Positions 36,798-47,409 of a DNA stretch of 64,000 nt are shown piece after piece. A program made the position numbers and the translations under genes. The stretch is from Phallusia mammillata (Eukaryota; Chordata; Ascidiacea; Phlebobranchia; Ascidiidae). How positions within the stretch are numbered: the first letter of the stretch is position 1; each line of letters begins with the position of its first letter. Below the pieces are notes generated by a model that did no database searches, was not told the DNA's origin, and saw only the letters and a program-made list of their open reading frames with translations. The stretch spans positions 5,908 through 69,907 of the forward strand of contig QLIY01000510.1 of NCBI GenBank assembly GCA_003260075.1, written 5' to 3'.

Positions 36798-37477
36798 ACT
36801 TGCCCCCAAAAATTAAACCTTAAACTTTGGAAAAATGTAAGCACTGCAAATTGAATTTCAATAAAATATGTTAACTTAGTGATTGAGAAACATTTAAATC
36901 AATTAAATTCTAAACCTCAAACTATTCTTTTTGGAAAAATACAAGCGTATACTTTAGCGCATTTCAAAAGTGCTATTGCCAACAGAAGGTACCAGTAAGG
37001 ATGGTCACCTACATGCTTGTCAAAACCTTTTAAAATGTTTTACAGTCAATCGTTGGCTTCTATTTTTACAAAGACTTTCGAAAACAAAAGTTGTCCCCCT
37101 GAATATTATATCTCCTATCTCCAACTTTTCTACAATTTTTAGGTATTTTTTAACCTTCTGTCTTATTTTAATTTTTTATTCTTGCTCCTATGTAAGCTAC
37201 CTGATGATTAAACAAATTGCAACAGATGCCCCTTTGTTTGCTTCTCAGTCATTAAAATCACATGCCTAAAGTCAATATTATCATTGTGACAAATGCTACC
37301 AATTTAGACTAGGGCAATTCCGTTAACATTTATTTACCAGCAGGTCTGGTTCAAAAGAATTTTAAAAGAATCTTTGCAATGTTCACTTTTTCTGTATTCT
37401 GCACATTTGAACAAAATTGTTGGTTATTAACAGATCGGATGTTTTGTGGGCATCTTTAATGCCTTTCCCAAATTTGT

Positions 37478-37479
<2 letters not shown>

Positions 37480-37516
<37 letters not shown>
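37480..37516 (+). repeat. Poly-G tract, 37 nt
   Basis: An uninterrupted run of 37 G in otherwise AT-rich DNA. Such a tract can form G-quadruplex and often marks sequencing trouble or an assembly edge. Confidence 0.9.
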
Positions 37517-37519
<3 letters not shown>

Positions 37520-37909
37520 CTTGGGTAAAAACCATTCTTGTTCTACATCTTTCTCAAAAAATTAAACCTTTAACAATTTTAATTTCTTTTGTAGTTTACG
37601 TTGTTTTGTTTTTTTTGCATTTTTAATATTTGATAGCTTAATCTGCCATATTTAAATAATCTATTGTGATGTTAGTAAATTTTAATGAAAACTATACTTG
37701 GAATGGTGAAAAATATTAAGGCTCCTTTCAAAATGTTGTTCTCAATAGCATCAACTACCAACATCTGCTTAAAAAAATTCCACTTTTAGGTTACCTTATA
37801 CAATAATGGGGGTTCTAAATAAAAAACACTGGATACATTGGACTATGTTTGTTTAAGATACAAAGTCATCTAAAATTACAAATATATTTGTAAACATAAA
37901 ACCATTTAC

Positions 37910-37976
37910 CACAATTTCCTCCTCTCTTAATTTATTTTTTATATCCAACCATGCTTTTAATCTTTCAAGCTCTTTC
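37910..37976 (-). CDS. Isolated exon-like segment, coiled-coil-like
   Basis: On minus, TTTTAAG precedes and GTAAAT follows a 67-nt open segment encoding KELERLKAWLDIKNKLREEEIV, a charged, helical-looking peptide. Neighbouring exons were not found, so it may be a relic, an exon of an unseen gene, or chance. Confidence 0.25.
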
Positions 37977-38494
37977 CTTAAAATAAATTAAATATGTTTA
38001 GTCTTATCTTTTTAATCAGTGTGATAATGTAAAGAAAATCTGCTACTGAATGTGAAACACTATGCACACTAAATAATAAATATTGTTTATAGGGCTCTCT
38101 ATGACATTATTTAATACACTACATGTACGATATTCGGTGGTAGAAGGCCACCGATCCTGATTATTCTGGTTGGATCATGTTTGATAGAACATGTATATGA
38201 AGTGTTGTAGAAGGGGCAAAGAAACATGACATTCAAATTAATAAATATTATTTGGCATTGGTGACTTGTTATGTTTTGTAAGAACACAATGTCAATATTT
38301 GAAAATCTTACAGGTGACATGGCTTTCTAGAAGGAATTGAGTATGTTTTTTGAGCACGTTATCAGTACTTACTAATACAGGTTTAACATTTATTCAAATT
38401 TAACTGGGATGACTGTAAGTTGGAGTTTAGCGATATGTTTATTTACAAGGTTTCAAAATCATGTTGCCCTTATCTTAAACTTGTTTTTCTAGGG

Positions 38495-39615
38495 CAGGGG
38501 TCACCAAACTACAACCCGCAAGGTCATTTTATCCGGCCCGCGACCACATTGTTTGGTTTGTCAAAACGTATAGTTAACATTGTAACATGTACAGTATAAC
38601 AGTCGCATTACCAGATTTTAAATGGAATTGTAGAAAGACCATATCTTGGCGCCCCTACAAAAAATGTGTCGTGGGCTAGGTTTGGAAAGAATGCACTAGG
38701 ACATGCAAACTATGCGGCCCAGAGTTTGTTGGCCGGGCTTTTCGGGTCGGGTTCCGGCTTACGTATTTGTGAGAAAACGGGCCTGGTTTACGTTTCGTGT
38801 CCGCCACTTTTTTACAATAAAATCACTCAGCTAATTAACACCTAATGTCCACCCTACTCTAATACGTCTACCATTGTTCATAATTGTGATTGTTGTCTAT
38901 TTCTTTTTTCTTTCTTATTCTTTGTTGCAAGGCTTTCGTAGATAGGCCTGTCAATCAAAATTTCGGGCCTAAACGGGCTTTTTAAAAACGTTTCGGGTTC
39001 GGGCCAGGCTTCGGGCTTATACTTTAGTTGAGTTGAGTTTATTTCGCCGGTGATACAAATCGTAGCAGCACAATTGCGCTAAAATATTCACCAAACCGGA
39101 AATAGCTGCGCAACGTTGGGACGTTATAAAGCGCGACAAAGGTAGGGGCACAATTGGTGGAAAAATGATAAACGCGCTGCAGCTACACCGTTACTTAAAG
39201 CGTTATGTGGCAGGGACTCACATCAGAGGGTGAGGTTGGCGCATTGGGACATCAAGACTGGGGGGGAAACGTTGGTGGAACCAGTCAGGTTGGGACCTAA
39301 AAGCTAACCACCCGTGTTAGGGAAAGAGGCTGGGGTTCAACAGGAAAAGAAACCACCAAAAGAAACCCTGTTGGATAGTTTCCGGCGGCAGAAGAAAGGG
39401 TGCAGCACAAATATAGTGACGATAGAACATGATAGCTGTACAACATAAGAAAGATATAAAAGAAGAAGAAAAGAAAGAACTAAAAAAAAACGGCACGGAA
39501 AAAGCAATTAAATAGAAAATACATAGATAAATGCGTCCATGGGGGCGGGTTCGGGCTCAGATTTCGGGTTAGCCTACTTATTCGGCCCGCAGTGAAAAAA
39601 GTTTGTTGACCCCTG
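38495..39615. mobile_element. hAT-type element (1121 bp), composite
   Basis: The ends are CAGGGGTCACCAAACT and AAGTTTGTTGACCCCTG. The flanks are perfect 8-bp copies of TTCTAGGG (38487-38494 and 39616-39623). Both arms contain CGGCCCGC and CGGGTTCGGGC-type words. The middle (about 39030-39500) holds a different repeat with an A-rich end, also seen at 48060-48260, so it is probably a nested insertion. No transposase frame. Confidence 0.85.
39030..39500 (+). repeat. Nested repeat with A-rich end
   Basis: It starts near TTGAGTTGAGTTTATTTCGCC and ends in AGAAGAAGAAAAGAAAGAAC. Its first ~230 bp align with 48060-48260 (CACAATTGCGCTAAA / CACAATTGCACTAAA; CGGAAATAGCTGCGCAAC / CGGAAATAGCTATGCAAC). The A-rich end suggests a retroposed, SINE- or LINE-tail-like element. 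Confidence 0.55.
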
Positions 39616-39623
39616 TTCTAGGG

Positions 39624-40839
39624 GGACTTAAGCACCAGGACAAAGTCAGTCGATAAGCTGGCCCACATGTGAGTTAAAGTAATGTCGTTTGTTTGATGAC
39701 GTCTCGTATTGACATAACGAGTTCGAACTTGCGTATCGAATTGACCATATTGTTTCCACACCAAATCAGCTGAACGTTGATTTGCGCAAATTGGCCATTT
39801 CCTTGTACCAAGTGTAAATTCAACATGGTACCAAGTGTAAATTCAGCATGTTTGTCCATTAACCCATACACACGCCACAAAATGCATAGGTTTTATTGGA
39901 AATGTCACATCCGACAGTCTTGTTTGATTACACAATGTTCGAAACATTTTTTTCTTGTTTTTTTGCTACCTAGCATTTCAAAGTTTATTGTAATAGTGAT
40001 TTTTTACGTTGGACAAACAGTGAAAAAAATCACACAAGTTCTGTTCAAATGCCACAGGTTGCACGGCCGCCTTTGGTCCATTGAGGCCTAAAACGTATAA
40101 TTTACCCACTGGGTGGCGACATGAGCAGGGTAAATGGTGTTTAAGCTATGCCCACTATTATTGTCTTTGGCTTCACACGTTAGTGAAAGTGTGTTTCGTG
40201 ATGTGACCCCTGATGACTACCCGTATAGCGTACGTACCCCCTTATAACGATTTGTGTATGGCGAAAATGCTTGCTTTCGAATGTATTTATAACCAACGAT
40301 TTGTGTATGGCGAAATGCTTGCTTTCGAACTCTTGCGGCTGTGAAACCAATTTTCCACTGACCTGACTTTGCGACTAAAAAAATCTGTTTACAACACGCA
40401 TTTGTATTTATCAGTCATAACTTTAAAGTTAATAACAACCGGTTGAAGTTTTTTACAAGGCGCGACTCTTGGTTAAAAGCACAAAAAACGATATCAACAA
40501 ACAAATTTAGGCCTAAAGTGGATTTCCGTTTTGATTGCGGGTCATTATTTCAAACAATTTCAACTGTTTGTTTCTTGCAGTTTAAAGTTAGTACTTTTTA
40601 CAACAACGACAAGTCCGACACACGGTGTTTTGGTTGAATAAAAACATTTCAGTTTGACAGTTCATTGCAAATCGACTTGGTGACTAAGTTGTAACATTGT
40701 GTGGTTTAGTCCAGATATAAGCAGAAAAAAGAAAATTGCAACGCAAAGCTTGATTTAATCGTAAGTCTGACAAAAACTTTGATTTCATTGATTGCGGAGA
40801 AATTGTGTTTCAGCAAACTCAATCTAAAGTTAATTTACG
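39624..40839. other. Intergenic, no gene seen
   Basis: No family-like exon. It contains a short tandem direct repeat of about 40 bp at 40242-40329. Confidence 0.4.
40242..40329 (+). repeat. Two tandem copies of a ~40-bp unit
   Basis: CGATTTGTGTATGGCGAAA and TGCTTGCTTTCGAA occur at about 40248-40281 and again at 40296-40329, differing by a one-base deletion. Confidence 0.8.
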
Positions 40840-41808
40840 TTACATGCGACAAAACGGCAAAGGGGTTGGAAGAGATTCTTGGGTTGTGTACATCCCGCCG
40901 TCTGGTGAAACCCGCCCAGGTCCGGTAGACACATCCCATGCCATGACAGTATCACTGGCATAAGGATAGCCATTAACCCAACGAGTATAAACATTTCCAC
41001 CTCTGGAACTCACCGCAGATGGATGCTTAAAAATCAAATTTGTTCCGATTAGTGGCAACATGAAAGAAGCTTGTGTACTGAATCATGCCCAAGCTTGATT
41101 AAAATTGCAAGTAATTAAATCATAACTTTCGCATAAACTTATTTTTAGATAATGTTGACTTTACCCTATAGGTTGTAGCCAGCCACACTTCGACACTTTC
41201 CAATGTGGGTTGGTCAATGTACGCGCCCCAAGCTTTTTGTAGGTAGTTGTAGAGTACATTATACATTTCCTCAGTGTCTATGTCAACTAATGTGGCTCCA
41301 TAGAAACGGCAAAGGTTAGTAGCCGCCGACTTTCCACCGTTGCTATTGTAATTTGCTACTGTCCGCGGCAGCCAGTAGCAATGATTTCTGTACACGATTC
41401 CCGTACAGTTTTGTTTTTCTGCAAATGAAAAAAATCATTACGGTTGACGACTAGCGTCGTTACAAGTGCAGTCGCAGGATAATTCGATATTTTTCTGCAT
41501 GTTTCAAAAATTTATTTCAAAAACTTCCACTGTCATTTTAGGTGCGATGTTGCAGTAGCACTGACAAAATAAATATCAAAATGAAAGTTTTTTTTTTTTA
41601 CTTTTTTCGGTGAGTCAGATTAAAATTAACTAGTTCCACTCTTTATTAGACAAAGTTGAATAAATGTCGTACCATTTAATATTTCATTTATACGATTGTC
41701 GATTTGAGTCCAATTCAACAATGGTTCTCCTGTAGGTTGTTGCGGTCGACAGCTACATGAAGTCCTAAAAACCGCTAAAAGAATTACGATTTTGAACAAC
41801 ACGTGCAT
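40840..41808 (-). CDS. Secreted C-type-lectin-like protein
   Basis: Exons 41673-41808, 41165-41418 and 40840-41025 encode 191 residues ending in TAA. An N-terminal signal peptide (residues 1-20, ending SCSC) is followed by a sequon NWT at 32 and a single C-type lectin-like domain from C50. C50 and C59 (HCYW) make the extra N-terminal pair of long-form domains. AATNLC82RFYGATLVDI is the helix-1 signature, and C189 in PLPFC is the usual partner of C82. The inner pair (C2-C3) is absent: the usual Cys near the calcium-site loop is replaced in DTVMAW. No EPN or QPD sugar-binding triplet is visible, so sugar binding is doubtful. Probably extracellular. A decayed copy of exon 3 lies at 44531-44663. 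Confidence 0.85.
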
Positions 41809-42794
41809 CTTGCCTCACTAAATGCTAATGAGTCATTTCTGCTACTTGAAGTCATAGATGAATGACAAGAATAACGCAGCAAAAAAGGCTGCATGGCATA
41901 AGCACGCCGTAACGAACGTTTTTTGCAAAGGTTTAAACAGAGCCATGATATTCCAGAAATTTGTTGACATTGCTAACATATAAAGCTTTACTTTTTATAC
42001 ACTTGCCATGTTGAAGGAAATCAACTGTTGGTCGAACTTCCAACACTTTTTATACGTTACAACAGATCCGTTAACCCTGGGTAATCGTATTTTGAATGTG
42101 CCAAGCTTAATTATGCAACTAACAGAAATATATATTTTTTAAAGCTGCTTTAAAACACATTTTTACTTGACTGCGTTAACACATCGATAAATCGTCGTTC
42201 AAATGGCGTTTTACTGTCGATAATTGTCAATTTTATTAACTCGTTATATGTAGGCTATTACCGAAAGTATATCCGTACAACGAACGTTAAAATGTATATT
42301 TTCCAGAATTATGGAACATCGAGAACAACTACACAAATATTTTTATCTTTGCGCAACAACGTTTAAGGAGGATTGGAAATTTGGAACAAAACTCGCATTT
42401 AATGCGTAAAATCGGCGCTTTTAGTCGTAACGGTGCATCTCGCACGTTTGACGCAGCAACAGAGTATCTAAATTGTGCTGGAAACCCGTGAACAATCTTC
42501 CTCTAAAAGGTCATCACGGATAAGCCAAATATATACAATAAAAAACACCGCTGGTTGCACATTTACATAATGCAGGTTGACTATTACTACGTTTCCATGG
42601 CCACTTGCGCACATAGCCTGAAAACATGGCCTGTTCATTTACTCGGCCCCAACGACCAGGCGCAAAACCGCTCGCGTTTCCATGTCCGTTTTGTGATCAA
42701 CCAGGCGTATAAATGTAGGGGAAGCACCGTACGCGGTATGAGCAGAAGTTGTCTGGCTGAGTATCGGACCAAATCAAAAAGCAAGAAAATTTGT
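41809..42794. other. Intergenic, no gene seen
   Basis: Upstream of the lectin-like gene and the Harbinger remnant; no exon-like sequence recognised. Confidence 0.4.
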
Positions 42795-43775
42795 CATGAA
42801 TCATCAAATAACTGAAGATTTGACTCTCTTGACTATTTTTGCAATGCATATATCAGTTTTAGTTATTTTATTGCATAACCAAAGTCATTGCCTTCAAACA
42901 ACAGGCATGTTGGTTGCACAAAAGTCAAATAGTTCAGCTACAGTTAAGAAGAGAAGGTTTTGAATGCTTCAGAGGTATGTAACGTGTATGATGTTCACTT
43001 TTACAAATAACTAATGTTATTTTTATGCAAAAACAAGATCTACTGATTGGTGGGATACTGTGGTAAAAAAGTTTGATGACTCGGATTGGTTAAGACATTT
43101 TAGAATAAGAAAATCAACTTTCGAGCGGCTTGTTGCACCACTGAGTGAAGATTTGAAACCATGTTATTAATGTTCGTAATAGTTGGTAGAAATGTGTATA
43201 TCAGATTATAACAACATAGTATTGATGAATTATGGTAAAACTATAATGATATGAATTTTTAGATGACAGATCAGTTAGAACACCAATATCACTTGAAAAA
43301 AGGATTGCAGTTGCCATATATAAACTAGCTTCAGCTGCTGAATTTAGAGTTGTGGGAGTTACATTTGGTATTCACAAATATCTGTACATCGATGCTTACA
43401 CAGGTAAACCTGTAGAATAAAAAGTGCAACAATAACATTTATTTAAACTTCATTGTTATTTTCAGGTTTTGCTAGGCCCTGTGCAGAAAACACAAAGAAT
43501 TCATTCATCTTCCCGATTCCAATGAGGCACAGCAAATTGCAAATCAAAATCATCAAAAATCAGGGTTTCCTCAGGTTTTTGGAGCAATTGATGGATGCCA
43601 TATACATGTAAAAGCACCAAAAAATGGAGAGATTATATTAATAGAAAAAGGTTTTCATCACTTGTATTACAAGCAGTGGTTGACAATCAGTACAGGTAAA
43701 ACATTACTTTGGCACTATTACATTTCATTGCATTCAATTTGTGTTTTTAGATTCAGAGATTATAAAAGAACAAAC
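42795..43775 (+). pseudogene. PIF/Harbinger (HARBI1-type) transposase, broken
   Basis: Fragments in order: DWWDTVVKKF and WLRHFRIRKSTFERLVAPL (about 43036-43166), RTPISLEKRIAVAIYKLASA and FGIHK (43262-43404), then FPQVFGAIDGCHIHVKAP with the first catalytic Asp (D of AIDG), and DYINRKRFSSLVLQAVVDNQ in a shifted frame. This is the order seen in HARBI1-like DDE nucleases. The gene is broken by an in-frame TGA after KKRRF, a 2-nt frame shift after FGIHK, a TAG before the ALCRKHKEF block, a further frame shift at AP(K)N, and loss of the C-terminal half at about 43780, where a different repeat begins. Inactive as transposase. Confidence 0.8.
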
Positions 43776-43794
43776 CAATTATGCGCTGGCGCGC

Positions 43795-44335
43795 GAGCGT
43801 GTGTGTGGATCCAGCCTTACCGGCACTTGTATAACGTTGATAATAGTTTGATCACGCAATTTAAAAAAATTACTATAACCTATTCTACCTTCCGATTAGA
43901 GTGCCAGACGTGGTTCAATAAAACTAAGAGTGCGTTGATTGAAAAGCCTACAACTTAAATTTGACTTCTGATTATTAGAGGACTTTAAACTCAAGCGGTG
44001 GCGCCCTCCAACGGTTTGAAGGTAATACTAAATAGATAGAACGCACTTATACGCACAGAATTTTGAATGTTCTGATGACTATAAAACAAGCCATGTAAAA
44101 AAACGCCATCAACCTCTCTTTGCTTCAGTTTTGTTTAACACAACTAAAAATCGCATGGGTGCAAAAACCCTTTTGCTCAAAATCAGTCAGATGTTTATTT
44201 AGCGAATATGTGTTTGACCTGTTTGATGTTTGGCCTGGACCCGCTCAAAATAATTACAAACGTGTGTTAAATAGTTGCAAAACGGTTTTGTACAGGTTTT
44301 GCGCTTGTTCAGCTGTGGTGGTCTAGTAATAATTA
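43795..44335 (+). repeat. Diverged local duplication, copy 1
   Basis: Blocks matching copy 2 include GTTCAATAAAACTAAGAGTGCGTTG, CTCAAGCGGTGGCGCCCTCC and TTTGGCCTGGACCCGCTCAAAATAAT. Not exact: many substitutions and indels, so this is an old genuine duplication or an interspersed repeat. Confidence 0.75.
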
Positions 44336-44530
44336 CGTATGGAACGATTTCATATGTCTAATAAACCAGGGATTGGCAATCTTGAGCTTTATGTGAATGA
44401 TATTTTCGTTTTTTTAAATCAGAACAGCGTTATCGAAAATTATTGTAACTATGGTATGTGTGATTTTGGCTCCAATATTTTTCATGAAATTTGTCGACTA
44501 AAAAACGTTTAATGTGATTTTGTTTCAAAG

Positions 44531-44663
44531 GCAACAGAATGGTTGTGTAGCCTATTTGCCAATGTATCAGGCGCAACCTGTGTTAGTCCGGTCGACACAA
44601 TCCATACCAAGTCATTGCTGCCTCTCGGATAACCTTTGAAGCCGCAGATTTGCACATTTCTAG
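44531..44663 (-). pseudogene. Relic of C-type-lectin-like exon 3
   Basis: On minus this reads RNVQICGFKGYPRGSNDLVW then VSTGLTQVAPD. It follows GNVYTRWVNGYPYASDTVMAWDVSTGPGRVSPD of the gene at 40840-41808 nearly residue for residue. No flanking lectin exons were found, and the end is not open to a proper stop. An old duplicate fragment. Confidence 0.65.
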
Positions 44664-45154
44664 TTTCAAACTAGTTTCTAAATATTCGGTAATGCTGTTG
44701 AGATGCGACAAGTAGGTTAAACTTCGTAACGCATCGTAACATTAATGCAATTAACGAAAGCAACAAGTCGATGAGGAAACGCTAGCTGGTAACAGCAAAA
44801 ATCAGAACAGCGTAATTAATCAGAACAACTCGATTTGTCTGCGGGCAAAATCAATTAAAAACGCATCAGGTAAACTTCCGATGAGTCAGAGAATGACCCT
44901 TCCTGTAACGTGCGTTACTAATAGCTCATATTACCAGCCCTAGCACACTACTCTAATATCGTGCAACACCTATTTGCCGCTTTGGACACTTTGCAAGTTT
45001 GCACTGCTGCAAACACAAATTACTCGTGTATGAGTGTTTGTGATATATTTTGGAATTTAGCGAAGGTTGTCTAAACTTTGAAACCACAAATAAACAAGCA
45101 ATAAAAACGTTTTTTCTCATCACCGCCATGTAGGCTACTGAGATTTGTCTCTTA

Positions 45155-45720
45155 CCGGCACATGTATGACGTTGACAATAGTTTGATCACGCAGTTAAAA
45201 AAATACTGTAACCAATTCTACCTTACGATTAGACTGCCAAACGTGGTTCAATAAAACTAAGAGTGCGTTGGTTGAAAAGCTTACAACCTAAATTTGACTT
45301 CTGACTACTAAAGGACTTTTAACTCGAGCGGTGGCGCCATCCACTGGTCTGTATGTAATACTAAATGGATAGTATGCACTTGTACGCACCCAATTTTGAC
45401 TGTTCTGATGACTATAGTGCAAGCCGAAACCATGTTAATATTCAGGCCTTAGCAATTTTTTAGTTGAAAATTCTTGATTTTTAGCTAGTTTGGTTGAACT
45501 TGATCTTGAAGTGTTGCGGTTACAAACATGTGGTAAACGCCATCAACCTCTCTTCGTTTCAGTTTTGTTTAACACAACCCAAAAACTCTATGGGTGCAAA
45601 AACCCTTTTGCCAAAATCAGTCAGATGTTTTTTCAGCGAATACGTGTTTAGGTTAACCTGTTTGACTTTTGGCCTGGACCCGCTCAAAATAATTTCAAAC
45701 GTGTGTTAGGCCTAACTGTT
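45155..45720 (+). repeat. Diverged local duplication, copy 2
   Basis: Matches 43795-44335 in the same order and orientation, but with an extra ~100 bp between the two matching blocks. Confidence 0.75.
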
Positions 45721-47409
45721 TGTTTGTTAGTTTCACTTTTATCCTCGGTGGGCGGGCAACGCCTGAATACTCACAATTAGTCTGCCGTCGAGCTGCCTGC
45801 TTTATTGCAAGTCCGTTGATCATTTTTTATTTATTTTTTTCGACTTGGGCAGTTGGTGACTTTAATTTAGTTCAACACATCGGGAACCACTGGATTGGAG
45901 CAATTCTGCTTAAGTTTCTTGCTCAGGGAAACGCAAGCGACCAAAATAAGATTAGAACCCATGACCTTGTTTGCTGTTTGATCAAATATTTTGGTCAAGC
46001 ACGACTAAGTGTCTTTTTCTACACTTTGTTTTCCTGATTTGGCTCTGCTACGCAAATTCTTTTCTTCTGTGTTGTTTGATGTATGGAGGCTATGGTATCA
46101 GTATTCCCGCACTAGAAGTTGATTGGTCGGAACTCGCTGCTACGCCAAACAGGCACGTGAAAGAAGAGCCCTTGTATCGTAAAAGAGGCATTTCTGTAGG
46201 TATCGCGAGTGACGAAGGGTGTTGAATGCAGGTCGACTTTGAGATATTATGATTTTGACTTTAATTAAAGTTACTCGCTCAAACCTAAACAATCATAGTG
46301 GGCACTGCGGCATCGTTTTACCGTTATGATTTGGTTGCGACCACTGGTAGAAAATTCGATTTTCTGCGAGTTGAATTTTGTATGTATATTGTACTGTCGA
46401 TTTGAACAGTGACGTCTGTACACGACGTTGGTCAAACAAATTAAGTGCGTGTTTTTTGACCGTTTGGTGATTTGTTATAGCAGGATGCAAGCAGTTTTCT
46501 AATTAGGGAGGCAGCGAAAATAATAAACTTTTTGCTAAATTTTCGCCACAAGATATAATTTTTAGCAAAATTTCCGGAAGCTTCGAAAATAATTAAGTGG
46601 GCCTAAGTTGCCTACGTTTGTTTATTTTCCACACTTCAAGTTTGCCGAATGTATTGAAACTATGTTTTGAGCAATTGTCTGATACGAAAGGCGTGGGCTA
46701 GGCCTACCGTGTGTTATGTGCTTCAGTTTAAAGTCTTTTATGTGGATTTGATGTCGTGAATGGAAGATAAACATGTTTTGTCTTGTTGCGTGGTTGAAGC
46801 GTTGTGTGGCGGAAAACCTAAAATGTCTCATGGACATAAAGACCTATCTGTGCTTTCCTAGAAAGGTTTTGACTCGCTCCGCCAACGTTAGCTCGCAGCA
46901 CCTCTAGCCTGCAAAGTTATCCACCATAGGAAAAGGTTGGCGGGCGCAAAGAGTAACCCCGTTAACCAAACTTTTTGATTGATTTGGTAATTAAAACCTT
47001 TACTGGGTTACATAGGCTATTTTTCAGTACTACTCATTTTCACCGTAAGTTTGATCTCAAAGCTCAAACCTTTTGTCTTGAGCTAGTCATAGTTTCGCTA
47101 CTTTGCGTTGTGTAGACTAGGCCTATGCTAGATGGAGTCGTTTGTAAGTTCGTCGAACTTAGTTCGAGAATAGTTTGTGCAAAGTTTTTTTGATTTTTAA
47201 GGAGGAGTCGCATCCTTCTGCATTTTCAAAGGTTCAATAATAATGGGCAGAAAATAAGTTTGAAAAAAATAAAAAACCCTTTTTGAAACAAAAAACGTCA
47301 AGCAAAAAAGGCAATGGGAATTCCCCTAATTTATTCAACGGCGTTGTTGACTGAATATTTTTCGTTGGGCTGGGGTGTTAAATTTTAGAACTTTTGTCAG
47401 AAAGCTGTG
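45721..47409. other. Intergenic 5' of metaxin gene
   Basis: Several open stretches of 60-105 codons occur, with no splice support or family likeness. It probably holds the metaxin promoter near its right end. Confidence 0.4.

Larger units (their letters stand above)
36798..38494. other. Intergenic upstream of MS4A array
   Basis: Mostly featureless AT-rich DNA. It holds a long poly-G tract and one exon-like segment, listed separately. Confidence 0.45.

Noticed and set aside
38111-38320. Candidate Met-containing mini-exon (KAMSP) near 38315 joining the coiled-coil exon at 37910
   Set aside because: The phases do not match, so no gene model could be built.
45720-46225. Overlapping plus-strand open frames of 84-105 codons
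   Set aside because: No domain or splice support; next to a duplicated repeat.
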